This document shows, piece after piece, positions 8,787 to 19,106 of a DNA stretch of 64,000 nt (its first letter is position 1; every line of letters starts with the position of its first letter). The position numbers and the translations under genes were made by a program. The stretch is from Plantactinospora sp039889035 (GTDB lineage Bacteria; Actinomycetota; Actinomycetes; Mycobacteriales; Micromonosporaceae), in contig JBDQQY010000016.1 in the NCBI GenBank assembly GCA_039889035.1, forward strand, positions 1 to 64,000, read 5' to 3'. The notes beneath the pieces were generated by a model. It ran no database searches and had not been told where the DNA came from. It saw nothing but the letters and a program-made list of their open reading frames with translations.

Positions 8787-8936
8787 ATGCTGCTGCGCCT
8801 GTTCTGCACGGTCGTCGGCTGCACACTGCTCGGCTTCGGCGCCGGGCTCTTCGCCTTCAAGGTCAAGTCCCGCTGGTGTCCACGCTGCGGTACGACCACG
8901 TCCGAACTGGCCGGACAGCACCGCGGCCGGCCCTGA
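8787..8936 (+). CDS. small membrane protein with CxxC
   Basis: 49-aa protein. One transmembrane segment (FCTVVGCTLLGFGAGLFAF) is followed by a basic turn, a single CPRC zinc-knuckle-like motif and a short hydrophilic tail. CCAGGAGG lies 6 bases before ATG8787, a strong ribosome site. It is followed 34 bp later by another small gene with its own ribosome site, so the two are probably co-transcribed. No family recognised. Confidence 0.65.
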   Translation: MLLRLFCTVVGCTLLGFGAGLFAFKVKSRWCPRCGTTTSELAGQHRGRP

Positions 8937-8970
8937 TCCCGGTAACCGGACCGCCAGAAAGGAACGGCTG

Positions 8971-9195
8971 ATGAGCCTGGAGGAACTGACTCACAAGGAA
9001 CCCTTCTACGCGGCGATGCGGCTGCTGACCGAGACGGCGTGGCGGCGGAACATGACGGTCGAGGCGCTGCTGACCCTGACCGAACTGCTCGATCCGCCCG
9101 AGAACCTCGAACCAGCCGACGACGCGAGGACCGCATGTCCGAGCCGCGAGACCCGGAGGCGGGGAACGCCGGAAGCACCGGGTACGCCCGAGTGA
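8971..9195 (+). CDS. small hypothetical protein
   Basis: 74 aa. The N-terminal 45 residues look structured and helical (MSLEELTHKEPFYAAMRLLTE... TVEALLTLTELLD). The remainder is charged and Pro-rich and may be disordered. AAGGA lies 8 bases before the ATG. It follows the CxxC membrane protein. I do not recognise a family. Its end abuts the leaderless promoter of the DUF1707 gene. Confidence 0.5.
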   Translation: MSLEELTHKEPFYAAMRLLTETAWRRNMTVEALLTLTELLDPPENLEPADDARTACPSRETRRRGTPEAPGTPE

Positions 9196-9229
9196 GCCGA
9201 CCGGGCTTCTGTACCCGGCGCCCGGACCG

Positions 9230-9235
9230 TAGTGT
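9230..9235 (+). promoter_or_regulatory. -10 box TAGTGT for leaderless start at 9243
   Basis: TAGTGT is 7 bases before GTG9243, where the DUF1707 domain begins. It decides the start in favour of 9243 over an in-frame ATG at 9135, which would add an unconserved stretch. Confidence 0.5.
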
Positions 9236-9242
9236 TGGTGAG

Positions 9243-9827
9243 GTGAGTGGCGATGTGGTCCCGCCGAGGCGGCAGGTGCGGTTGTCCGACGCCGAGCGGG
9301 AGAGCGTCGTCGCCAGGTTGAGCGCCGCGGTCGCGGAGGGCCGGCTGACCCTGCCCGAGTTCGAGGAGCGCGTCGACGGGGTGTTGCGTGCCCGGACCGA
9401 CGGCGACGTGGAGCCCTACGTCGCCGACCTGCCGGCCGTGGCCCCGACCGTCGCACCCGACGAGGTCGTCGAGCTGAACAGCTTTGCCGGGGAGATCAAG
9501 CGCTCCGGTCGGTGGGCCGTACCCCGGCGGTTGGTGGTGCGCAGCAAGGCCGGCGCCGTCAAGCTCGACCTGCGGCACGCCGTCATCGGTCACCGGGTGG
9601 TCGAGATCACGCTCTCCACCCAGGCCGGCTCCACCACCATCGTGCTGCCACCAGGAGCGACCGCCAACATCGACGGGGTCAACACGAGCGCCGGCACGGC
9701 GACGGCCAAGGTGCCGTCCACGCCCGAACCCGGCTCTACCGCCCCGCACATCGTCGTCACCGGCAGCACCGCCGCCGGCACTCTGGTCGTCCGCTACGAG
9801 CGCCGCTTCTGGCGCTGGCGCTGGTAG
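9243..9827 (+). CDS. DUF1707/LiaF-like C-terminal domain protein
   Basis: 194 aa from GTG9243. Residues about 10-60 match DUF1707 (QVRLSDAERESVVARLSAAVAEGRLTLPEFEERVDGVL... reads as the SHOCT-like helix pair; ADLP ends it). The C-terminal half is beta-rich with repeated hydrophobic strands (VVEITLSTQAGSTTIVLPPG), as in LiaF-type toast-rack domains. No transmembrane helix, so cytoplasmic. Function unknown; family members associate with cell-envelope stress systems. Confidence 0.72.
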   Translation: MSGDVVPPRRQVRLSDAERESVVARLSAAVAEGRLTLPEFEERVDGVLRARTDGDVEPYVADLPAVAPTVAPDEVVELNSFAGEIKRSGRWAVPRRLVVRSKAGAVKLDLRHAVIGHRVVEITLSTQAGSTTIVLPPGATANIDGVNTSAGTATAKVPSTPEPGSTAPHIVVTGSTAAGTLVVRYERRFWRWRW

Positions 9828-9945
9828 CGCAACCAACGACGGCCCCTCGGCACGTCAGCGGCGAACAACCCCGCAGACGTGGCCCAGGTAACGCGGCGGC
9901 AGAGTCGACAGAGGCTCAACCGGGCGGCTCTGCGAGTCTGTGTCG

Positions 9946-10470
9946 ATGCAGGACTGGGAGCGGCGGGTCGCCGAGGCGTGGGCGTCGATCGACGACTACG
10001 AGGACCGGGAGGACGACTTCCGTGCTCTGATCGACAGCCTGGCGGCGGAACTGCCCGCCGACGACCCGGTCGGCGCGTTCGAGCGGGCCTGCGCGTGGGA
10101 TTCGACCGGGCACTCCGACCGGGCCGTGCCGCTCTACCGGTGGGCGCTCGACCACGGCTTGTCCGGTTACCGGCGCCGCCGGGCCGTGATCCAGATGTCC
10201 AGTTCGTTGCGGAACATCGGGCAGGCCGAACTCGCGGTCACGTTGCTGGAGGCCGAGCGTGACCTCGACCCGGCGACGCTGGACGAGCCGACCCGGGGGC
10301 TCGCCGACGCGATCAGCGCGACGCTGGCGCTCTGCCTGGCCGACACCGGTCGCGAGCGCGAAGCGGTGTCGGTCGCGGTCGCCGCGCTCGCCCCGCACCT
10401 GCCCCGCTACCAGCGCTCGATGGCGAACTACGCGCGGCTGTTGCTCGTCCCGGACGACAAGCCGGAATAG
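9946..10470 (+). CDS. TPR repeat protein
   Basis: 174-aa all-helical protein of the TPR_5 type. Helical pairs include PVGAFERACAWDSTGHSDRAVPLYRWALDHGL, RRRAVIQMSSSLRNIGQAELAVTLLEAERD and a third pair to PRYQRSMANYARLLL. Such proteins are scaffolds; no catalytic residues. An in-frame GTG six bases earlier (9940) is an alternative start. It ends 6 bp before the convergent LysR gene. Confidence 0.8.
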   Translation: MQDWERRVAEAWASIDDYEDREDDFRALIDSLAAELPADDPVGAFERACAWDSTGHSDRAVPLYRWALDHGLSGYRRRRAVIQMSSSLRNIGQAELAVTLLEAERDLDPATLDEPTRGLADAISATLALCLADTGREREAVSVAVAALAPHLPRYQRSMANYARLLLVPDDKPE

Positions 10471-10476
10471 CCGGCG

Positions 10477-11412
10477 TCAGTACGGCGTGACGCCCGCCGG
10501 CAGCGTCGAGTTCGCGGCCGCCGTACCGATGTATTCCAGCAGGATCCGCCGGAACGCCCGGGCCGCGTGCGTGGGCTCCGGCTCCCGGCGCCGGGCCAGC
10601 GCGATCGTCCGGTGCACGCCCGGCGGGGCCAGCGGGGTGACCCAGAGCCTCGGGCGGCGGGCGACGACGATGCCCGGCACCAGGGCCACGCCGAGTCCCG
10701 CCTCCACGAAGCTGAGCACCGCGTCCATCTCGCCGCCGTCCACCGCGAGCGACGGCTCGAAGCCCGCCTCGCGGCAGGCCCGCAGGGTGGCGTCCCGCAG
10801 GTCGTAGCCCTGCCGGAACATCACCAGCGGCTGGTGGCGCAGGTCGGTGAGGTGCATGGTGCCGGCCGAGTCGGTCATCGGCAGCGGGTTGAGCGAGGCG
10901 ACCACCAGGTTGTCCCGGAGGATCGGCTCGGCGATCAGCGCCGGGTCGGCACCGGTCGCGGGCAGGATGATCAGCGCCAGGTCCAGCTCGCCCCGGAGCA
11001 GGTCGCGGACGAGATCCTGCGAACCGCTCTCCTCCACCCGCAGGTCCACCCCGGGGTGGGCGTCCCGGAACCGGCGCAACACCGCCGGGGCGAGCGAGGT
11101 GGCCAGGCTGGGGGTGGCGCCGAGGCGTACCCGGCCGCGCCGGACCCCGACGAGTTCCTGCACCTCGCGGCGGGCGGTGTCGACGTCGGCCAGGATCCGC
11201 TCGGCGAGCGGCAGCAGCACCTCGCCGGCGGCCGTCAGCCCGATGTTGCCGCGCACCCGTTCGAAGAGCGGGGCGCCGAGATCGGTCTCCAGGGCGTGAA
11301 TCTGCTTACTCAACGACGGCTGGGTGATGCCGACATTGTCGGCAGCATGAGTGAAATGCCGGGTTTCCGCCACCGCCACGAAGTATCTCAACTGGTGGAG
11401 CTGCACATGCAT
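10477..11412 (-). CDS. LysR-family regulator divergent from sdhCAB
   Basis: 311-aa LTTR. N-terminal HTH LRYFVAVAETRHFTHAADNVGITQPSLSKQIHALETDLG (read as the family's residues 5-45) and a two-lobed effector-binding domain from about residue 90. It is divergent from succinate dehydrogenase with 71 bp between starts. A textbook T-N11-A box (11411-11425) overlaps its own start codon and sits about 66 bp before the predicted sdhC transcript start, so it may both repress itself and activate sdh. The effector is unknown; a TCA intermediate is plausible. Confidence 0.9.
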   Translation of the reverse strand: MHVQLHQLRYFVAVAETRHFTHAADNVGITQPSLSKQIHALETDLGAPLFERVRGNIGLTAAGEVLLPLAERILADVDTARREVQELVGVRRGRVRLGATPSLATSLAPAVLRRFRDAHPGVDLRVEESGSQDLVRDLLRGELDLALIILPATGADPALIAEPILRDNLVVASLNPLPMTDSAGTMHLTDLRHQPLVMFRQGYDLRDATLRACREAGFEPSLAVDGGEMDAVLSFVEAGLGVALVPGIVVARRPRLWVTPLAPPGVHRTIALARRREPEPTHAARAFRRILLEYIGTAAANSTLPAGVTPY

Positions 11413-11425
11413 AGCCTACAGCTAT
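11411..11425. promoter_or_regulatory. LysR T-N11-A box
   Basis: ATAGC-CTACA-GCTAT is a perfect 5-bp inverted repeat with T-N11-A geometry. Its centre is about -66 from the predicted sdhC transcript start. This is the usual LTTR recognition-site position, and it overlaps the regulator's own start. Confidence 0.6.
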
Positions 11426-11446
11426 CGTCTCTGAGGCTTCGATGCA

Positions 11447-11476
11447 TTGGACGACTAATCGGAGGTCTCCTAGCGT
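11447..11476 (+). promoter_or_regulatory. sdhCAB promoter
   Basis: TTGGAC (11447-11452), an 18-bp spacer and TAGCGT (11471-11476). The latter is 7 bases before GTG11484, giving a leaderless sdhC mRNA. This is the clearest -35/-10 pair in the window. Confidence 0.6.
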
Positions 11477-11483
11477 CTGTGGA

Positions 11484-12173
11484 GTGACAGCTCTATCGAC
11501 GCGGTCGCCGATCCGGTCCAGCATCGGCCTCAAGGCCGCGATGGCGGTGACGGGCATCCTGCTGGTGCTCTTCCTGATCGCGCACATGCTCGGCAACCTG
11601 AAGATCTTCTTCGGCCCCGAGTCGTTCGACCACTACGCGCACTGGCTGCGTACCATCGGCGCCCCCGTGCTGCCGGACACCTGGTACCTCTGGATCCAGC
11701 GCGCGGTGCTCGGCATCGCCCTGGTCGCGCACATCTGGTCGGCGACCGTGCTGGCCCGGCGGGCCCGGGCGGCCCGACCCGTCCGGTACGCGCACCGCCC
11801 CAAGGTGCAGGGCAGCTACGCGGCCCGGACCATGCGCTGGGGCGGGGTGATCATCGCGCTCTTCGTCGTCTACCACCTGCTCGACCTGACCACCGGCGAC
11901 CTGAACCCGGTCGGCGACCCGCGCCGGCCGTACGCGAACGTGGCCGCCGACTTCGCCCCGGAACGCTGGTACGTCACCCTGCTCTACACCGTCGCGATCG
12001 TCACCCTCGGCTTCCACCTGCGGCACGGGATGTTCAGCGCGTTCCGCAGCCTCGGTCAGCAGACTCCCCGGGGCGAGGCCCGGGCCCGGGCGCTCTCGCT
12101 CGGCTTCGCCGTCGCACTCTGCGCCGGATACCTGGTCGTCCCCTTCGCCGTGCTCGCGGGATTGGTGCGTTGA
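11484..12173 (+). CDS. sdhC: succinate dehydrogenase cytochrome b558 subunit
   Basis: 229-aa integral membrane anchor of the single-subunit (type B, diheme) kind with about five transmembrane helices. The first is IGLKAAMAVTGILLVLFLIAHMLGN. Conserved His residues lie in the helices (AHMLGNL, VAHIW, VYHLLD, FHLRHGM) and are candidate heme ligands. It passes electrons from SdhB to menaquinone. The start is GTG11484, 7 bases after a -10 box, with no ribosome site. It is the first gene of sdhCAB; 2 bp separate it from sdhA. Confidence 0.92.
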   Translation: MTALSTRSPIRSSIGLKAAMAVTGILLVLFLIAHMLGNLKIFFGPESFDHYAHWLRTIGAPVLPDTWYLWIQRAVLGIALVAHIWSATVLARRARAARPVRYAHRPKVQGSYAARTMRWGGVIIALFVVYHLLDLTTGDLNPVGDPRRPYANVAADFAPERWYVTLLYTVAIVTLGFHLRHGMFSAFRSLGQQTPRGEARARALSLGFAVALCAGYLVVPFAVLAGLVR

Positions 12174-12175
12174 CG

Positions 12176-14127
<1,952 letters not shown>

Positions 14128-14131
<4 letters not shown>

Positions 14132-14889
14132 ACCTGACCCTGCGGATCTGGCGCCAGACGGGACCGGACGATCCCGGCCGGATGGTCAGCTACCAGGTCC
14201 CGGACGTCTCCCCCGACATGTCGTTTTTGGAGATGCTGGACGTACTCAACGAACGGCTGACCCTCGACGGCGAGGAACCGGTCGCCTTCGACCACGACTG
14301 CCGGGAAGGCATCTGCGGCGCCTGCGGCATGGTGATCAACGGCGTGGCGCACGGCCCGGAGCGGGCCACCACCGCCTGCCAGCTCCACATGCGACACTTC
14401 CGGGACGGCCAGACCATCGACATCGAGCCGTGGCGGGCCAAGGCGTTTCCGGTGGTCAAGGACCTGGTGGTGGACCGGAGCGCGTTCGACCGGATCATCG
14501 CGGCCGGCGGATACATCACCGCGCCCACCGGCGCCGCCCCGGAGGCGCACGCCCAACTGGTCCGCAAGTCCGACGCGGACGCCGCCTTCGAGTCGGCCGC
14601 CTGCATCGGCTGTGGCGCCTGCGTCGCGGCCTGCCCGAACGGCTCCGCGATGCTCTTCACCGCCGCCAAGGTGAGCCACCTGAGCCTGCTGCCGCAGGGC
14701 CAGCCGGAGCGCACCACCCGGGTCGTCGGGATGGTCGACGCGCACGACGAGGCCGGCTTCGGCGGCTGCACCAACATCGGCGAGTGCACGGCCGTCTGTC
14801 CGAAGGGGATTCCGCTGACCAGTATCGGCCGGCTCAACCGGGACTACCTGAAGGCGACCCGGGAACGGGACGGCGCACCCGGCACCTGA
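14128..14889 (+). CDS. sdhB: succinate dehydrogenase iron-sulfur subunit
   Basis: 253 aa. The 2Fe-2S ligands are C58, C63, C66 and C84 (DCREGICGACGMVING). The other two clusters use C159, C162, C165, C169 (CIGCGACVAACP) and C214, C220, C224 (CTNIGECTAVCPKGIP). It carries electrons from SdhA to SdhC. GTG14128 overlaps the sdhA stop, so it is translationally coupled. It ends the operon; about 200 bp follow before the next gene. Confidence 0.95.
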
Positions 14890-15097
14890 CCCGCCACCAC
14901 TGCGCCACCGCCGACAGGAGCCCGCATACATCGCCGATACACCGCGTCCTGCGCGAGTCGTACCGTACAGCGGTGCGGGCCGCGGTCGCCTATTGTTACC
15001 GGTCGGCAAGCCGCAAATCCGGCAGCCGCCCTCGCGGACCCGTCCGCCCGGGCAGCCGCCGGTCGGCGACATCGACCCACCGATGGGAGACCACGTG

Positions 15098-16114
15098 GTG
15101 AGCAGGGTGAATCGCAGGACCGCACTGGGCATCGGCACCGCCGCCACCGCCGGCGTCGTGCTCGGGACGGCCACTCCGGCGATGGCCGCTCCGAACAGCG
15201 GACAGGCACTCGAGAGCCCCGTCCGGGCCCGGGCCGACCAGGTCGCCGCGGTCTACCGGCGGGAGAAGACCAAGGCCGGCGGCAACTGGTACGCGTACCT
15301 GAGCGTGGCCAGCGGGACCGGGCCGGCGCCGCTACCGGCGGTACGGGAGAACCCGGACACGGTCGTCGAGGCGTACAGCGTCAACAAGATCGCGGTGGCC
15401 ACGGCGGTGCTGGACAAGGTCGACCGGGGACTGCTCACCCTGGACCAGCGGGTCGACGTCACCTCGGCGATCGTGGTGCCCGGCGGCGACGGCATCTTCA
15501 GCCTGGACGGCGCCTACCCCAGCTCGGTGACCCTGGGGCACGTGCTCGCCGCGCTGCTGACCGTCTCCGACGACACCGCCGTCCGGCTCTGCGGCCTGGT
15601 CTGCCCGGCCGCCGAACTCAACCAGATCCTGGTCGCCAAGGGCTTCCCGAAGACCCAGGTCGAACCGGTCGCCAACCCGAACCGGTTCTTCCTCGGCACC
15701 AGCACCGCCCGGGAGACCCACGACCTGCTCCAGGCGCTGGTCCGGGGCACGCTGCTCTCGGCCACCTCGACCACCTTCCTGCTCAACCAGCTCCGCGCGC
15801 CGATCGCGTTCACCGACGGCATCCGCCGGAACATGTCGTCGACCGACCGGGCCCGGATCGCCACCAAGGCGGGCTGGTTCGGCAACGCCCGGCACGAGGC
15901 CGGACTGATCTTCGACCCGGCCGGCACGCCGGTACTGACGTACGTGCTCTTCGCCGACGGCCAGGCCGACCCGGACAACTTCGGCTCGACCCACCCGGCG
16001 GTGCAGGCCCGGGCGGCGATGGGCCCGGCCTTCCTCGCCGCGGTCGACGGTCTGCGGAACCAGTCCGTGCCGGCCCGCCGGCCGAGGATGTACCAGCCGA
16101 CCAACGGCGGCTGA
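15098..16114 (+). CDS. Tat-exported beta-lactamase-like serine hydrolase
   Basis: 338-aa protein with a signal peptide (NRRTALGIGTAATAGVVLG... ATPAMA-AP) whose RR pair suits Tat export. Then comes a penicillin-binding/class A beta-lactamase-type fold: nucleophile motif S94-V-N-K97, S157-D-D-T in the SDN position and K257-A-G in place of KTG. The deviations from SDN and KTG argue against a true class A beta-lactamase. A D,D-peptidase or esterase-like serine hydrolase is more likely. GTG15098 is chosen because GGGAGA lies 7 bases upstream. A TATTGT at 14991 is a possible -10. Confidence 0.8.
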   Translation: MSRVNRRTALGIGTAATAGVVLGTATPAMAAPNSGQALESPVRARADQVAAVYRREKTKAGGNWYAYLSVASGTGPAPLPAVRENPDTVVEAYSVNKIAVATAVLDKVDRGLLTLDQRVDVTSAIVVPGGDGIFSLDGAYPSSVTLGHVLAALLTVSDDTAVRLCGLVCPAAELNQILVAKGFPKTQVEPVANPNRFFLGTSTARETHDLLQALVRGTLLSATSTTFLLNQLRAPIAFTDGIRRNMSSTDRARIATKAGWFGNARHEAGLIFDPAGTPVLTYVLFADGQADPDNFGSTHPAVQARAAMGPAFLAAVDGLRNQSVPARRPRMYQPTNGG

Positions 16115-16208
16115 CCTCCCCACCCGCCGGGCGGCGCCGCCGCGCTGCCGTCCGGAGCGGGTGCCGGCCGGCGTACCCTCGCTCGTGAGGACGAGGGGGC
16201 GTCGGCAG

Positions 16209-17357
16209 ATGCGGGGAAGAGCAGGACGGGGTGACGTCGCGGCCCGGCGCCGTCGGCGCCTCCGGTGGTCGATCGCGGTGGCCGCGCTCGGCGCGGCCGC
16301 GTGGGCGGTCCGGGACGTGCCGGCCGCGCTCGGCCGGCTCCCGGACGGCGCCCGGGCCGACCGGGTACGCCGCTCCCCGCAGTTCCGGGCCGGCACGTTC
16401 CGCAACCCGGTCAGTACCCGAATCGCGCTGCCCGGCACCGGAAAGGGCATCCTGCGCGAGTTGATCTTCGGCGACCAGCCCCGGCGCCCGGCCGGCAGCG
16501 TGCCGGTGCTGCTGCCGGAGACCGTCGAACCGGCCACCGCCCCGCCCGGCGAACTCAGCGTGCTGTGGTACGGCCACGCGTCGGCGCTGATCGAGATCGA
16601 GGGACGGCGGATACTGCTCGACCCGGTCTGGAGCGACCGCTGCTCGCCGTCGGCCCGGATCGGCCCGCGCCGGCTGCACCCGGTGCCGGTGCCACTGGAC
16701 CGGCTCCCCCGGCTCGACGCCGTGCTCATCTCGCACGACCACTACGACCACCTGGACATGCCGACCGTACGCGCCCTGCGCGACACCCAGTCCGCACCGT
16801 TCCTGGTGCCGCTCGGGGTCGGCGCCCACCTGGAGCGCTGGGGCGTACCGCCGGAGCGGATCGTGGAGCTGGACTGGGGCGAGCACGCCTCGGTCGCCGG
16901 GCTCGACGTGACCGCCACCCCGGCCCGGCACTTCTCCGGTCGCGGGCTCGCCCGGGACCGTACCCTCTGGGGCTCCTGGGTGGTCGCCGGCCCGACCCGC
17001 CGGGTCTTCTGCTCCGGCGACTCCGGCTACTTCGAGGGCTACGCCGAGATCGGCGCCGAGTACGGCCCGTTCGACGTCACGCTCATCCAGATCGGCGCGT
17101 ACGCCACCGCCTGGCCGAACATCCACATGTTCCCGGAGGAGGCGGTCACCGCCCACCTGGACCTGCGCGGCGGGCTTTTCGTGCCGCTGCACTGGGGCAC
17201 CTTCAACCTCGCCCCGCACGGCTGGGCCGAACCGGTGGACCGGTTGTGGCGCGAGACCGAGGCCCGGGCCGTACGCCTGGCGGTGCCGCGCCCCGGTGAG
17301 CGGGTGGTCGTCGACCACCCGCCCCCGGTGGACGGTTGGTGGCAGTCGCTCGGCTGA
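16209..17357 (+). CDS. MBL-fold hydrolase, NAPE-PLD/UlaG-like
   Basis: 382 aa. Basic N-terminus and one hydrophobic helix (residues about 20-35) as membrane anchor or uncleaved signal. The metal site is H176-x-H178-x-D180-H181 (SHDHYDHLD), followed by ARHFSGRG, FCSGDSGYF and a late PLHWGTFNL histidine. These blocks match the beta-lactamase-superfamily group that includes NAPE-PLD-like phospholipases. ATG16209 follows GAGGGGG. Substrate unknown; a membrane phosphodiester is plausible. Confidence 0.85.
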   Translation: MRGRAGRGDVAARRRRRLRWSIAVAALGAAAWAVRDVPAALGRLPDGARADRVRRSPQFRAGTFRNPVSTRIALPGTGKGILRELIFGDQPRRPAGSVPVLLPETVEPATAPPGELSVLWYGHASALIEIEGRRILLDPVWSDRCSPSARIGPRRLHPVPVPLDRLPRLDAVLISHDHYDHLDMPTVRALRDTQSAPFLVPLGVGAHLERWGVPPERIVELDWGEHASVAGLDVTATPARHFSGRGLARDRTLWGSWVVAGPTRRVFCSGDSGYFEGYAEIGAEYGPFDVTLIQIGAYATAWPNIHMFPEEAVTAHLDLRGGLFVPLHWGTFNLAPHGWAEPVDRLWRETEARAVRLAVPRPGERVVVDHPPPVDGWWQSLG

Positions 17358-17375
17358 GCCAGCCACGGATCCAGT

Positions 17376-17395
17376 CGCCGCCGGTGGAGGCGGCG
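17376..17395. terminator. bidirectional hairpin
   Basis: CGCCGCC-GGTGGA-GGCGGCG, a perfect 7-bp stem between the convergent MBL-fold and permease genes. It abuts the permease stop. No T-run. Confidence 0.4.
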
Positions 17396-17396
17396 G

Positions 17397-18884
17397 TCAG
17401 CGGGTCAGGGTGAGTTCCGGGTCTTCGGCGGGAGGCGGCGGATCGGCCATGCCCCGGCCGACGGCCTCGTACACGGCCGGCCGCCTGGCCCGGAGCAGGA
17501 GCCCCCAGCCGAGCCCGACCAGCGCGGCCGTCAGGGTGACCCCGGGCAGCAGCCAGGCCAGGTAGCCCGGGTTGCCCGGGGCGAGCAGCGCGTCGAAGTT
17601 CACCAGCAGCACCAGCAGGACGGCGAGGAGCAGCACGGTGGCCGACGCCGGGGCGACCAGCCGCTGCCAGGCGCTCACCCCGACCTCCGGGCGGCGGCGG
17701 AAGTAGCCCACCACCGAGGCGGAGGTGAGGGTCATCAGCAGCACCACCCCGACCGCCGAGACACCGCTGAGCCAGGTGAACAGGTCGACCACCGGATCCC
17801 GGTCGGCCAGCACGAAGGCCAGCACCACGCCGAGGGCCAGTACGGTCTGGGCCAGCGAGCCGGCCACCGGCGCCCCGGTGCGAACCCCGGTCTGGCTGAG
17901 GAAGGCCGGGAGAACGCGCTCCCGGCCCAGCGCGAAGAGGTAACGGGCGACTCCATTGTGGAACGAGAGCAGCGCGGCCAGCACCGAGGTGATGAAGAGC
18001 AGGTTCGCCACGTCCGCCACCGTGCTGCCGGCATGGTCGGCCAGAGTGCCGAAGACCACCCCCGGGCCGGCCTCGACCGAGGCGGCCTGCGCGTTCTCCG
18101 GGCCGGTGACCACGGTCAGCGCCCAGGCGGAGAGCGCGTAGAAGGCACCGGTGAAGGCCACCGCGACGTAGGTGGCCCGGGCCACCGTACGGCGTGGATC
18201 CCGGACCTCCTCGCTGTAGATCGCCCCGGACTCGAATCCGGTGAAGCTCGCGATACCCAGCGCGAGCACCGCACCGAGCCCCACCCCGAAGAGGTTGCCG
18301 GGGTCCAGCCCGGCCAGGCTGATGCTGCCGCCGGCCGGGTTGCCGAGCGAGACCACGTCGAAGACGACGACCGCGAGGCATTCGAGCAGCAGCAGCACCG
18401 CCAGGACCGTCGCGTTCAGGTCGACCTGGAGTACCCCGAGCACCCCGACCAGCGCCAGCCCGACCAGTGCCCAGACCCACCACTGCTGCTCGACGCCGAA
18501 CTTCGTCGCCATGAAGTCGCCGAGGATCGCGCCGAAGAGCCCGTACAGTCCGATCTGGATGGCGTTGTAGGAGGCCAGTGCGACAAACGAGCCGGAAACG
18601 CCGCCCGCCCGGCCCAGCCCGTTCGCGATGTAGGAATAGAACGCGCCGGCGTTGCTGACGAATCGGCTCATCGCGGCGTAGCCGACCGCGAACACGCCCA
18701 GAATGGCGGCGAGCAGCACATAGGACAGTGCCGCGCCGACGTTGCCGCTGACGGCGTACATCGTCGTGATGCCACCGCCGAGCACGGTCAGCGGCGCCGA
18801 CGCCGCGACGGTGAAGAAGACGAGATGCACGGTGCCCAGGCGTCCCCGGCGCAGGCCGGTCTCCAGGGCGGGACTGGATGACAT
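17397..18884 (-). CDS. APC-family amino-acid/amine permease
   Basis: 495-aa integral membrane transporter with about 12-14 hydrophobic helices. The first carries the conserved APC pattern TVHLVFFTVAASAPLTVLGGG, followed by SRFVSNAGAFYSYIANGLGR and an IASFTGFESGAIYSEEVRDPRRTV block, the helix-6 region of APC members. The start is ATG18884 after GAGAGAGACC. A copper amine oxidase lies nearby (one gene between), so amine uptake is plausible but not shown. The 222 bp upstream, shared with the divergent GPP34 gene, contains an imperfect GTGTCGAGA/TCTCG..CGACAC hairpin. Confidence 0.85.
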   Translation of the reverse strand: MSSSPALETGLRRGRLGTVHLVFFTVAASAPLTVLGGGITTMYAVSGNVGAALSYVLLAAILGVFAVGYAAMSRFVSNAGAFYSYIANGLGRAGGVSGSFVALASYNAIQIGLYGLFGAILGDFMATKFGVEQQWWVWALVGLALVGVLGVLQVDLNATVLAVLLLLECLAVVVFDVVSLGNPAGGSISLAGLDPGNLFGVGLGAVLALGIASFTGFESGAIYSEEVRDPRRTVARATYVAVAFTGAFYALSAWALTVVTGPENAQAASVEAGPGVVFGTLADHAGSTVADVANLLFITSVLAALLSFHNGVARYLFALGRERVLPAFLSQTGVRTGAPVAGSLAQTVLALGVVLAFVLADRDPVVDLFTWLSGVSAVGVVLLMTLTSASVVGYFRRRPEVGVSAWQRLVAPASATVLLLAVLLVLLVNFDALLAPGNPGYLAWLLPGVTLTAALVGLGWGLLLRARRPAVYEAVGRGMADPPPPAEDPELTLTR

Positions 18885-19106
18885 ATGTCGGTCTCTCTCG
18901 GTGTGAGGGTGTCGAGAAAGGGGCTCTCGAACGACACCGGAGAGGGTATGGGCGATCACGCCCCGCGACAAGAGATCGACGGACCACAGTGTTCAGACAC
19001 GCAGGGCCAGGGCGGGTTGAACGGACAGTGCGCATGCCGTACCGTCCTGCATCGACATTGAGGAGTGACCGATCCGGCATGTCGGCCGGCCGGCCAAGGA
19101 TGACGG

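Noticed and set aside
9135..9242. Upstream in-frame ATG as start of the DUF1707 gene
   Set aside because: The extra 36 residues look non-coding, and a -10 box sits exactly before GTG9243.
14890..15097. Possible cyclic-di-AMP (ydaO) riboswitch before the serine hydrolase
   Set aside because: The position would suit it, but none of the conserved ydaO sequence blocks can be seen. Only two short GGCAGCCGCC repeats are present.
15098..16114. Class A beta-lactamase
   Set aside because: SDN and KTG motifs are altered, so only a general serine hydrolase call is justified.
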